Of a stretch of 64,000 nt of DNA, positions 10,738 to 20,776 are shown piece by piece. The stretch spans positions 18,215,822-18,279,821 of the forward strand of contig CM077827.1 in the NCBI GenBank assembly GCA_039720395.1. The letters run 5' to 3'. The DNA comes from Liquidambar formosana. Lineage: Eukaryota; Streptophyta; Magnoliopsida; Saxifragales; Altingiaceae. Made by a program: the position numbers and the translations under genes. Positions within the stretch are counted from its first letter, which is position 1, and each line of letters opens with the position of its first letter. The notes beneath the pieces were generated by a model. It was not told the origin of the DNA. It was given only the letters and a program-made list of their open reading frames with translations, and ran no database searches.

Positions 10738-13700
10738 ATGGCCGACGAAAGAACTAGTGAGGGGCACTTTGACCTTGAGGCTTGCCTGAAAGCCATCATG
10801 GCCAAGCTTGACCATACCGCCGAGACATCCGATACCGCATTGAAAATGGCTCAAGAGAACCAACAGAAGATGGCGGATCTTGAACAAAATGGCTCTAAGG
10901 CCCATTCCTCGGGTATACCTCATGGGGCTGGCACCGAAGAGGGACCTCAATCCAATGAGAACACCAAGACAAGGGGGGAAAGTAGCTCGAAACCTGAGGT
11001 CACCAACCTAGAAGGGGAAGCCAAGGGGAAAGGTACTAGCAGTGATTCCGTGTTAGCGAACAAGGTAGAAGCTTTGGAGAGAACCATAAAAGGGATTCGC
11101 AGGGCTGATGACATGGTCGATGTGCGGACTCTATCCCTGTTTCCAACGGCTCGTATTCCACTACAATTCAAGATGCCGGAGTTAGAAAAGTTCGATGGGA
11201 CGGGTTGCCCTAAGACTCATTTGAAGATGTACGTGCGAGCTATGCACCCTCGAGGGGCTACTGACGAGCTTTTAGCTCAAATGTTCCATGAAACCTTAGC
11301 CACTTCTGCTTTGAAATGGTTCTTATCCTTGGATGAGAATAGAACCCGGACTTGGGAAGACATATGCAATGAGTTTTCAGAGCACTACAAGTATAACACA
11401 GAGGTGGACGTTACTCGAAGGGACCTAGAAACTACCAAGCAAGGGGCTCATGAAACTTTCTCTGCTTACATTACAAGGTGGAGACAAAAGGCGTCGAGAA
11501 TGACGAATAGGCTGAATGAGGAGGACCAAATTCAGTTAGTGGTTAAGAACCTGCTGCCCGTGTATCACAAGCACCTATTTGCCCACTATTTCCCAAATTT
11601 CAAAGCTCTCATTGGGGCTGGCACGCAGGTTGAAGATGCTATCATTGATGGGACAATCAAGACTGAGGAAGTGAGGAGTCGCAAGACAAACTTTACTGGG
11701 AAGAACAATGCCGAGGTCAACACCATAACTCAACCAATCCAACCCTTTTCTCTCAATGATGTCAACCCACCTCGCCAATTCACTGACCTATTCATGCCAC
11801 TCGAAAGAGTCCTTGAAAAGCTTGTAAGCCGTGACCTATTGAAGCCACTCGACCCGAGACCTCCACCAAATCCCTTACCCAAGAGCTATAATGAGAATGA
11901 GTACTGCAAGTACCACCAATCCAAAGGCCATGCCACCAATCGCTGTATTCGCCTTCGCCACCAAGTCCAAGACCTCATTGACAAGCAAGTCATTTCACCA
12001 CCAACCCGTCCAAATGTCACCCATAATCCTCTCCCATCACACAACAACACACCCCCACCTAACACCATAAATGCCATTGGGGTTGAATCCTCTCGCCCTC
12101 GCCATCCCATAAGACAATACACTCCGCTCCCCATGACCTTAACCCGTCTCTTCACCATTTGCCGCAATAACAGCCTTATCATGCCACTTCCACCAAAGCC
12201 AAGACCATCAACCCCTCACCAATATTGCCAATACCATCGTGCACCCGGCCATGACACCGAGGCTTGTTCTATACTAAAGAAGATCATCCAAGACCTCATT
12301 GACCAAAAGGTTTTGTTGTTACCAAAGAAATCTATCCAACAAGAACTGAAAGAAAGATATGAAGCAGGGGATCCTCAGGTTGGCCTATTAGGTGAAGCGT
12401 CGGGGAAATATGATTACTATGTGCTGTACTCAAGCCCAAGTCCGATATCAGATGAGCCGATAGTCCCTTCAGGTTGGGATGACTTGCCGACAGAAATGGA
12501 GAGCATTGACATGATAGAATGGGATGACTTAATGAATGACTCCGAGGAAGTCCATGACATATGGGCTAGCGATGATGAGTTGGACCATATAACCAGAGGG
12601 GGTCGTCATTTCAAGCCTCCCCACCTAGAATCTGAAAATCCGTTGGAAGATTTGGAAGGGCAGAGGCGTCCTAGCTTGCAAGAAGAAGAGGATGAAGTGC
12701 TTAGGCAGCTGAAGAAGACCAATGCCAACATTACTATTTGGGGCTTGCTCATGGCCTCGCATAAGCACAGACAGACCGTGTTGAAACTGTTGAATCAGAT
12801 ACAAGTGCCTGTTGACACATCCCCCGAGGGATTGGTACATTTGGTGAATCCAACTCCCAAGAACTCAACCATCGTGTTCACCGATGTAGACCTACCTAAA
12901 AGCGGGCCGAGCCATTCTCAAGCTCTCTATGTGACCGTTGACACTATGGGGAAGAGGGTTCCCACCGTTCTTATCGACAATGGATCCGCACTGAATGTAT
13001 GTCCTCTCCGAACTGCCACTGTTTTGGGTTTGGGACCCACTGATTTCACGCCATCTGGGCAGACCGTAAGAGCTTATGACAACACCCGTCGAGAAGTAAT
13101 AGGGGTAGTTACTTTGCCTCTTATCATGGGACCCACTGAATTTAGGGTAGAATTCTAAGTGTTGGATGTGCCGTCATGTTTCAACTTGTTGTTGGGCCGA
13201 CCTTGGATCCATCCTGCTGGGGCTGTGCCATCTTCACTCCATCAAAAGGTGAAGTTTCCTTATGAAGGAGCCATAGTAACACTTCAAGGGGACTATGAAT
13301 TGAAACTCGCAGGTGTGCCTATATGTGAGATACAACCTGAATCAGCAGCGATACCGCTATCTGGGTTTGATTATGTCCAATGCATTGAGAAAGAGCTGAA
13401 TGAATCATCATGCCATTACTCTTCTACAAAGCAGTACATCCCATATACTTTTTATCCAAGTTCCAACCCAGCCGTGGCAGATAAAAGTTTTGGTGATAGA
13501 TACTTCACAGAAGGGCCGAATCCTCAAAGTTTGACAAGTTGGTACCACTCTATCCAAGATCTATATGGAAGCTTGAAAGAGGAAGACTGGGCAGAGAACC
13601 TTGATGCGGGGGCTATGACTGAAATGTTCCAAGACATGATCCTCACCGTGGAAGACTCGACCATTGAAGAACTCCAGGGTTCATCCATTAGCCATGCTAC

Positions 13701-13787
13701 CGTGCCATTCCTGAATTGGTACCTTGAATGTGGTGTCATTGCAGAGATCCATGAAGAAGAAGACCTTGGCCTACCTGATAGCAGCTT
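10738..13787 (+). pseudogene. gag-pro: Element A gag-protease (one premature stop)
   Basis: Encodes the particle protein and aspartic protease. The ATG at 10738 is chosen; the frame is open from 10672 but with a GTG there. A Retrotrans_gag core lies around residues 140-300 (LEKFDGTG to VKNLLPVY). Two zinc-knuckle-like motifs of CX2HX4HX4C type follow near residues 390 and 500, each followed by a similar QDLIDK/QDLIDQ helix, suggesting a duplicated module. The protease motif LIDNGSALNVCP is near residue 745 (DNGS in place of DTGS, as in element B). A TAA at 13156-13158 breaks the frame just after the protease motif; the same frame then runs on to 13787, where a splice donor is predicted. The region after the protease lacks the G-patch seen in B. 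Confidence 0.85.
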
Positions 13788-13958
13788 GTAGGTGTCTTAG
13801 TTTAGTAATATTTCCCTAATTCAATAAGATGTATCTACTTTACTCACTTTGTGGAGTTATAGTATTGATACAGATTTGTTTGTTTTCCTTCTTTCTTTTG
13901 TGTGTCATTCCCATTATTCCTAGTCAATAAAGTGTGCTTTCTTTCTCTATATATGCAG
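13788..13958 (+). other. Candidate 171-nt intron between gag-pro and pol of element A
   Basis: The donor CTT|GTAGGT (GT at 13788) and acceptor ATATGCAG (AG at 13957-13958) enclose several in-frame stops. The acceptor is preceded by a pyrimidine-rich TTTCTTTCTC tract. Joining across these sites keeps gag-pro and RT in one frame (phase 2). The same length and sites occur in element C (59291-59461, minus strand). Splicing of an intron at this junction is known for Ogre elements; here it is predicted only. Confidence 0.7.
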
Positions 13959-16900
13959 TGTCTCTTTTCTCTCCTCTATGGATATTTATGGCATGGATAT
14001 AGATCCTAGGAACGATGTCCTCCCGGAGCTCGTTGAGCAAAGGAAAAGGGGCGTCACCGAACCTAATATGGATGAATTGGAATCAATCAACTTAGGGACG
14101 AATGAATTGCCAAGAATAGTTAAAATTGGGAAAACCCTCTCCCCTGTTGAAAAAGAAAAGATGATCTCCCTCTTGAAAGCCAACATTATGGCTTTTGCAT
14201 GGTCTTATGAAGACATGCCTGGCATTGACCCCGATATTGTGCAACACTATATCCCCACCAATTCCCTAAAGAAGCCGGTAAAGCAGAAACTCAGAAGATT
14301 AAAACCAGAATGGGCTCTAAAAGTAAAAGAAGAGGTAACTAAACAACTAGACGCGGGTTTCCTTCAAGTTGTGGAGTACCCCGAGTGGCTGTCGAATATA
14401 GTGCCTGTGCCTAAAAAAGATGGGAAAGTGAGGATGTGTGTCGATTTCCGAGATCTCAACGCCGCGAGCCCTAAGGATGACTTTCCTTTACCCCATATCG
14501 ACGTGTTGGTGGATAGTACAGTGGGACATGCACTCCTCTCCTTCATGGACGGATTCTCCGGGTATAACCACATAAAGATGGCGCCTCAAGACATGGAGAA
14601 AACAGCCTTTATCACGCAATGGGGAACGTACTGTTACAAGGTAATGCCTTTTGGCTTAAGAAACGCTGGGGCTACTTACTAAAGAGCAGCTACGACCTTA
14701 TTGCATGATATGATCCATAAGGAAGTCGAGGTTTATGTCGATGATATGATCGTAAAGTCCGTGGATAGAGAAGGGCATTTTAAGGCACTAGAGAAATTCC
14801 TAGAGCGAGCAAAAAAGTACAATCTCCGTCTCAACCCACAGAAGTGTGCTTTTGGTGTCACTGCAGGCAAGTTATTGGGGTTTATGATCACTTAGAGAGG
14901 TATCGAAGTGGACCCAGGGAAGATAAAAGCTATTGTGGAGATGGAGCCGCCTAGCACTGAGAAGCAGATCCGGGGTTTTCTGGGAAGAGTTCAATACATA
15001 AGCCGATTCATTGCCAACTTGACCATGGTTTGCGAACCAATCTTCAAATTGCTTAAGAAAGGTGTGCCAAAAGTATGGAACGAAGAATGCCAAGAGGCCT
15101 TTGAGACCATTAAGAGATACTTGAGCAATCCTCCAATCTTAGTTCCCCCACGGCAAGGTGCGCCACTTTTGTTATACTTAACGGTCACCGAAACCGCGAC
15201 GGGAGCTATGTTAGCTCAATATCTTGAAGGGTCTACAAAGGAAAATGCCATTTATTACTTAAGCAAGAAAATGACAGACTATGAAGTGAAGTACAATGCA
15301 ATTGAAAAGGCTTGTGTGGCACTAGTATGGGCGACGCAGAAACTCCGGCACTACATGATGTCCTTCGAAGTGTTCTTGATAAGTCGCATGGACCCGTTGA
15401 AGTACCTGGTAGAAAGGCCAGTATTGTCATTCAGAACTGCTCGATGGTCAATTCTCCTCAATGAATTCGACATCAAGTACGTGAATCAGAAGTCTATCAA
15501 GGGAAGCGTTATCGCAGACTACCTAGCCAGCTGTCCGGTGTCATCATCCGCTCCGTTCAACGATCAATTCCCAGATGAGGACGTGCTAGAGATTGGTAGA
15601 AAAACTTGGAGAGTATACTTCGATGGGGCAGCCAATAAGAAAGGTTATGGGATAGGAGTCCTGCTGGTCTCACCCGAAGAGGCATTTACACCGTTGGCGG
15701 TCAAGTTGGGGTTCGAAGCTACCAACAACATTGCTGAGTATGAGGCCTGTATCCTAGCACTGGAAGCGGCACTTGAATTGGGGATCAAAGAATTAGAAGT
15801 GTTCGGGAACTCGGCACTAATCATTTGTCAGATAAAAGGGGAATGGAAAACTCGAGATGAGAAGCTGCTACCCTACCATGCCTACCTGGAAGCTCTAACC
15901 AAGGAGTTCTCAGAGATAGAATTTAACTACCTTTCAAGGAACAAGAACCAGTTCGCCGATGCCTTGGCGACCCTAGCATCCATGGTGGAGATACCTGAAG
16001 GGGGAAATGTGAAGCCGTTGGTGATAGAATGCCGAGACAAGCCTGTGTACTGTTGTGCAATCCGAGGAGGAGAGGTAAATGATGGCCGTCCGTGGTTCTA
16101 TGACATAAAGAAGTTCATTGAAGAAAGGGAATACCCAGAAGGAGCATCTCGTATCGATAGAAAAACCCTAAGGCGGTTGGCGAGTCACTATGTACTTTGT
16201 GGAGGAAAGCTATATCGGAGATCATATGACGGGATCCACCTGCTTTGTGTCACCAAGGAGGAAGCCGAGCATCTGATTAAAGAAATCCATGAAGGGACAG
16301 GGGCTCCGCATATGAATGGCTATATGTTAGCTAAGAAAATCATGAGGTTAGGCTATTATTGGTCCACCATGGAAAGAGACTGCCACGCACATGTCAAGAA
16401 GTGCCACAAATGCCAACTGTTCGCCAGTGGACAACATTTGCCTTCTATGCCTTTAACGAGTATGTCATCACCTTGGCCATTCGCGGTATGGGGGATAGAT
16501 ATCATCGGACAGATCAAGCCAAAGGCATCAAATGGGCATGAATACATCCTGGTTGCCATCGACTACTTCACTAAATGGGTGGAAGCAGCATCCTTCAAGA
16601 CCTTGAATTCCAAGAAAGTAGCACAGTTCATACAGCACAGCATCATCTATCGATATGGGGTACCGCATGAAGTTATCTCAGACAATGGCCAGCACTTTCA
16701 GAAAGAAACCCATGAGCTCTTGCAAAAGTATGGCATAGCCCACCATCTGTCGTCACCATACCGTCCTCAGACTAATGGAGCGGTGGAAGCAGCTAACAAG
16801 AACATCAAGAAGATACTACAGAAGACTGCGGACTCACACACAGACTGGCATGAGAAGTTGCCATTGGCTCTATGGGGTTACAGAACATCAATAAGGTCGT

Positions 16901-17337
16901 CAACAGGGGCTACCCCTTATTCTCTAGTTTATGGAATGGAGGCCGTGTTGCCAGTTGAATTGGAAGTTCCTTCACTAAGAGTTGCCGTGGAGAGCCAGAT
17001 AACAGAAGTGGACTGGGTTAAGAGCCGCTATGATGAGTTAGCTTTGCTGGATGAAAGGCGGTTAAGGGCGCTGTATCATGTGCAGGGGTATCAGTGGAGA
17101 GTTGCCAGAGCATTCAACAAACATGTCAAAGATCGAGGTCTAAAGAAAAGGGATGTAGTACTGAAAGAAATCAGAGCTCCAGTGTTCGATCCGCGGGGAA
17201 AATTCAAGCCAAGTTGGGGTGGGCCATACATTATCAAAGAGATATTGCCAGCAGGGGCTGTTCGCCTCATGGATTTAGATGGAATTGAGTTCGCTCGTCC
17301 AACTAATTTGGATCAATTGAAGAAATATCATGTTTGA
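13959..17337 (+). pseudogene. pol: Element A pol: RT, two RNase H domains, integrase (two premature stops, one active-site change)
   Basis: Replicates and integrates the element. The first in-frame ATG is 13978. RT is at about 14340-14900, with YVDD at 14734-14745. A Ty3-type RNase H follows (about 15130-15560) whose usual first catalytic Asp is missing (LYLTVTE). Then comes an archaeal-type RNase H (YFDGA near 15610, NNIAEYEA near 15725, NQFADALATLAS near 15950). The integrase has an HHCC finger (16265-16416), D near 16497, D near 16681, E near 16785, and a GPY/F-like end. No chromodomain. Breaks: TAA 14680-14682 and TAG 14893-14895, both CAA or CAG in element C. The second RNase H has Asn (15808-15810) where B and C have the catalytic Asp of GDS. 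All three are single transitions. Confidence 0.92.
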
Positions 17338-17639
17338 AGCCTGCTAGGTTGAAAACCCGTAAGGGCGGCCTAGGCAAAAGTTAAGGCATAAAAACTACGT
17401 AAGACCTGATTCTCCATTCAAAAACAAAAAACAAAAAACAAAAAACAAAAAAAAAACCATGGAGATACGTAGGCAACCCATAAAGTTACCTTGGGTGCGG
17501 TCTAAATCAAACAAGAAAATCCCAAATTTCATTTATTATTGGCAATTTATTCAAAACTAAAATTGATTGACATAGCAATTCATTGGTATTAAGTAAACGA
17601 ACTATAAATATGCCATAAATATCCTATTCTATTGAGTCT
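17338..17639. other. Convergent intergenic region, pol and antisense ORF of element A
   Basis: About 300 bp separating the end of pol (+) from the end of the antisense ORF (-). It holds a (CAAAAAA)-type A-rich run at 17419-17457 and a TACGTAGGC motif (17466) that also occurs in the LTR U5. Transcripts from both strands would converge here. No ORF. Confidence 0.6.
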
Positions 17640-18926
17640 TCAGTTTTTCTTGGGCTTCTTTGCAGCTCGCTCTTCAGCTTTCTTCTCCTCTCTTGCATGT
17701 CTTCTTTTCTTCCTCAAGTCGTGTTCATAAGCTGCTGTCACTGCTTCCATAATATCTTCTCTGCAAGGTCCAAGTTCATTGTTCTTGATAAGTCCAAAAA
17801 TCCTTTCTCTTCGAGTAGTCTCTCTCTCACCTAAATTGCTTTTCAACCATTCCTTATACTCGGGGCTCATCATATACGGACCATCAGTATTCGTAACTTG
17901 GGTTAGTATCAACTTGTTAGGCCATCGGTCCTTCGCCCAAGTCACTACAGAAAGACCCGCGGGCACCACAGGATAGTCACCTTTCAAGGAAGTAGGTATG
18001 GTTTGCATGGCACCCATCTGACGAAGAACCCTTAAAGGCCAATAGAAAGAAGTAGACCTCAGTCCTATGAGTCTCACCATGGCGCATCCAGAAGTCCGCA
18101 GAAGCACCTGGTCACTGCAGCCCCATATGAATACAAACCACTTGACACTCCTCCAAGAAAGGGTTTGGAAGTAACCTAGCCAATCTCTCAATGAAAATTG
18201 CCCAGGTAGTTCAGTGCGGCGAAGGCAGTAATGCTGGGGCTTGTATGGTGTAATGGCAACTGGTGACAATAAATTCAGTCTTTCAAGCAACCACATCTGC
18301 AGTAGAATGGGGCTACCTCCTAAAGGAACCTTTGGGTCCTCATGAGTTTTATCCAAACCATTCAGGGTTTCAGCTAGCACCATGGGAATCAAGTTATGGC
18401 CCTTGGCAAGGAGAGGAATCAAGTCACAGATTTGAACGGGAACATGTGGAGTACCAGTGGAAATAAGAAAACGACCAATGAGGCAAAAGGCAAGAGCATG
18501 CTTAATAGGAAAGGTAAAATTCAGAATACCTTTACTATCACAAGTTAAAAAAGAGGTTGCCAATTTCATCAAGTCTACCATATGGTCCTTTACAAACGTA
18601 GAGGCATATTGTGAGTGAATCCCAAGTAGATTGGAGAAAGAAGTAAGAAAGCTTGGGCGAGGAGTAGGGAGAATGAAAGGACCTACCGTTGAAACTCCAT
18701 ACAATGCACAGAATTCCTCCATGGTTGGGCACAGTTCTTCATAGTTGAAGCGGAACACATGAACTTGAGGATCCCAAAAATATGTAGCAGCAGTCAAGAG
18801 GTTCGTTTCAAGCCTCACATGCCTCAAGGAGAGCAATGGATCCAAGCCAAAGCACTTGAACTCAGATTTTGCTTCAGCACTCATAACTCTCAAAAACCCT
18901 CCTAAAAATTTGTCTAGAGCCTCCAT
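17640..18926 (-). CDS. Antisense ORF of element A, plant-mobile-domain/DUF7745-like protein (428 aa)
   Basis: Intact 428-codon frame opposite to gag-pol. The protein resembles the retrotransposon-borne family related to the plant mobile domain (DUF7745-like): motifs include VFRFNYEELCPTMEEF (residues about 59-74), LAETLNGLDKTHEDP (about 190-205), GSPILLQMWLLERL (about 208-221) and an HYCLRR segment, then a Lys/Arg/Glu-rich basic tail suited to nuclear localisation. It has its own TATA box about 50 bp upstream of the ATG. Antisense extra ORFs between pol and 3' LTR are known for the Tat lineage; their function is unknown. Element C carries a broken copy (54263-55548) and B a two-exon homologue (46252-47536). 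Assignment to family is from recalled motif pattern, not a search. Confidence 0.75.
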   Translation of the reverse strand: MEALDKFLGGFLRVMSAEAKSEFKCFGLDPLLSLRHVRLETNLLTAATYFWDPQVHVFRFNYEELCPTMEEFCALYGVSTVGPFILPTPRPSFLTSFSNLLGIHSQYASTFVKDHMVDLMKLATSFLTCDSKGILNFTFPIKHALAFCLIGRFLISTGTPHVPVQICDLIPLLAKGHNLIPMVLAETLNGLDKTHEDPKVPLGGSPILLQMWLLERLNLLSPVAITPYKPQHYCLRRTELPGQFSLRDWLGYFQTLSWRSVKWFVFIWGCSDQVLLRTSGCAMVRLIGLRSTSFYWPLRVLRQMGAMQTIPTSLKGDYPVVPAGLSVVTWAKDRWPNKLILTQVTNTDGPYMMSPEYKEWLKSNLGERETTRRERIFGLIKNNELGPCREDIMEAVTAAYEHDLRKKRRHAREEKKAEERAAKKPKKN

Positions 18927-18975
18927 AATTTCTAATGAATGAATATAAGTAGGTTTAGGAACCTCTTGGATGTGT

Positions 18976-18982
18976 TTTTATA
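18976..18982 (-). promoter_or_regulatory. TATA box for the antisense ORF of A
   Basis: TATAAAA on the minus strand, 50-56 bp upstream of the ATG at 18926. The element C copy keeps it at 54207-54213. It suggests the antisense ORF has a promoter separate from the LTR. Confidence 0.6.
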
Positions 18983-19068
18983 GGGAAAAGGTCACAAATC
19001 CAAGTTCAAATAGGAAAAAACCCATCAGAATAGGAAGTTTCCTATTCAAAGTGGGATTTCTGCTTCGG

Positions 19069-19128
19069 GCTCGGGTAACCACCCAGGCCTGGGCGGCTAG
19101 CCTCCTGAGGCCTAGTGGTCACCCAAGC
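19069..19128. repeat. GC-rich palindromic block upstream of the A antisense ORF
   Basis: GCTCGGGTAACCA (19069-19081) and TGGTCACCCAAGC (19116-19128) pair at 11 of 13 positions around GGCCTGGGCGGCTAGCC-type sequence. It is related to the block inside the E LTR (2930-3032) and to 54061-54120 in C. It sits about 140 bp upstream of the antisense start codon. Confidence 0.7.
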
Positions 19129-19379
19129 CACCTTGTTTTGGCTTTCTCCCTCGCTTTGTCTCGCCTTGACGAGTGATCAAACCTCCTTCCAAATGAGATA
19201 TTCAACACTTTTTGAGCTTAAAATCAATCAAATTCCATCTTGAAATCAATTCCTTGAATTGATTTTATGTTCAAAAGGGTTGAATATATTTCCCCTGTGT
19301 CATGCCAACTCAAGTGACAATGTGTTAAGTCACTTTCCTCTTGCACCATGCCTGTTCAATCTTGATAAATTGATCATAT

Positions 19380-20640
19380 ATCCTCATTTCAAATCTTGAT
19401 TTTTCATCCCACTTGGTTGAATATACTCATCACTTGAATATATTCTTCCATTTCAAAAGTGTATTCACTCTTTGAATATGCTTCTCAGTTTCAAATTCTC
19501 ATTCCCTATCCTACTTGGTTGAATATATTCATCACTTGAATATATTTTTCCATTTCAAAAGTGTATTCACCCTTTGAATATGCTTCTCAGTTTCAAATTC
19601 TCATTTTCTATCATACTTGGTTGAATATATTCATCACTTGAATATATTCTTCCATTTCAAAAGCATGTTCGCCCATTGAATATGCTTCCTAGTTTCAGAT
19701 CCTCATTATCACTTACTTGGTTAAGTATATCCATCACTTGGGTATATTTCTCCATTTCAATGGTATACTCATCACTTGAGTATACTTCTCAGATATTTGG
19801 TCACTTACTTGGTTAAGTATATCCATCGCTTGGGTATATTTCTCCATTTCAATGGTATGTTCATCACTTGAACATACTTCTCAGATTATTTGTCACTTAC
19901 TTGGTTAAATATATTCATCACTTGAATATATTTCTCCATTTCAATGGTATACTCATCACTTGAGTATACTTCTCAGATTATTCTCTATCTTACTTGCTTA
20001 AGTATATCCATCGTTTGGGTACACTTCTCCATTTCAATGGTATGTTCATCACTTGAACATACTTCTCAGATTATTTGTCACTTACTTGGTTAAATATATT
20101 CATCACTTGAATATATTTCTCCATTTCAATGGTGTACTCATCACTTGAGTATACTTCTCAGTTCATTCTCTATCTTACTTAGTTAAATATATTCGTGACC
20201 TGAATATATTTCTCATTTTTCAAAAGTATGTTCATCACTTGAACGTACTTCTCAGTCTTTCTCAATCATTAAGTATCCTCACCACTTGAGTATACTTCTC
20301 AGATTTCATTCTCAGATTACTTGGTTAAATATATTCGTGACCTGAATATATTTCTCCATTTTAATGGTATACTCATCACTTGAGTATACTTCTCAGATAG
20401 TTTGTCACTTACTTGGTTAAGTATATCCATCGCTTGGATATATTTCTCCATTTCAAAGGTATGTTCATCACTTGAATGTACTTCTCAGATTTCATTCTCA
20501 TCACTTGGTTAAATATATTCGTGACTAGAATATATCTTTCCATTTCAAAAGTATGTTCATTCGTAGTGGCTTGAATATGCTTCTCTTATCAATCCTCAAC
20601 CCTCAGTGGTTTAAGTATACTCATGACTCGAGTACACTTC
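19380..20640 (+). repeat. Hairpin repeat array in the 3' UTR of element A
   Basis: Stem-loops of two 8-nt arms around a mostly constant 7-nt loop ATCACTT: GTATACTC/GAGTATAC (19763-19785), GTATGTTC/GAACATAC (19855-19877), ATATATTC/GAATATAT (19909-19931), and GTATATCC/GGGTATAT (19725-19747, with two G-T pairs). Linkers such as CTCCATTTCAATG alternate with CTCAGATT and ACTTGGTTAA. Main anchors at 19763, 19855, 19947, 20040 and 20132 give a period of about 92 bp. The sequence is unrelated to the E array, but position, design and period match. Confidence 0.88.
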
Positions 20641-20733
20641 CTTATTTCAGTCTCAGGTTTTCAACCTCCCATCATTGTTGGTATCAGTGTGTGATTTCTC
20701 CGGGCTTTTTGGCCAAAAATGGGTTGTTCTTTA

Positions 20734-20768
20734 TCATTGGTTCACAAGTGTAACTTGTTCGCCAATGA
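20734..20768 (+). promoter_or_regulatory. Hairpin and polypurine tract before the A 3' LTR
   Basis: Outer arms TCATTGG (20734-20740) and CCAATGA (20762-20768); inner arms ACAAGT (20744-20749) and ACTTGT (20753-20758). The purine run AATGAGGGG (20764-20772) overlaps the outer arm, and the LTR begins at 20777. The inner arms differ from E by a compensatory pair. Confidence 0.65.
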
Positions 20769-20776
20769 GGGGCTTC

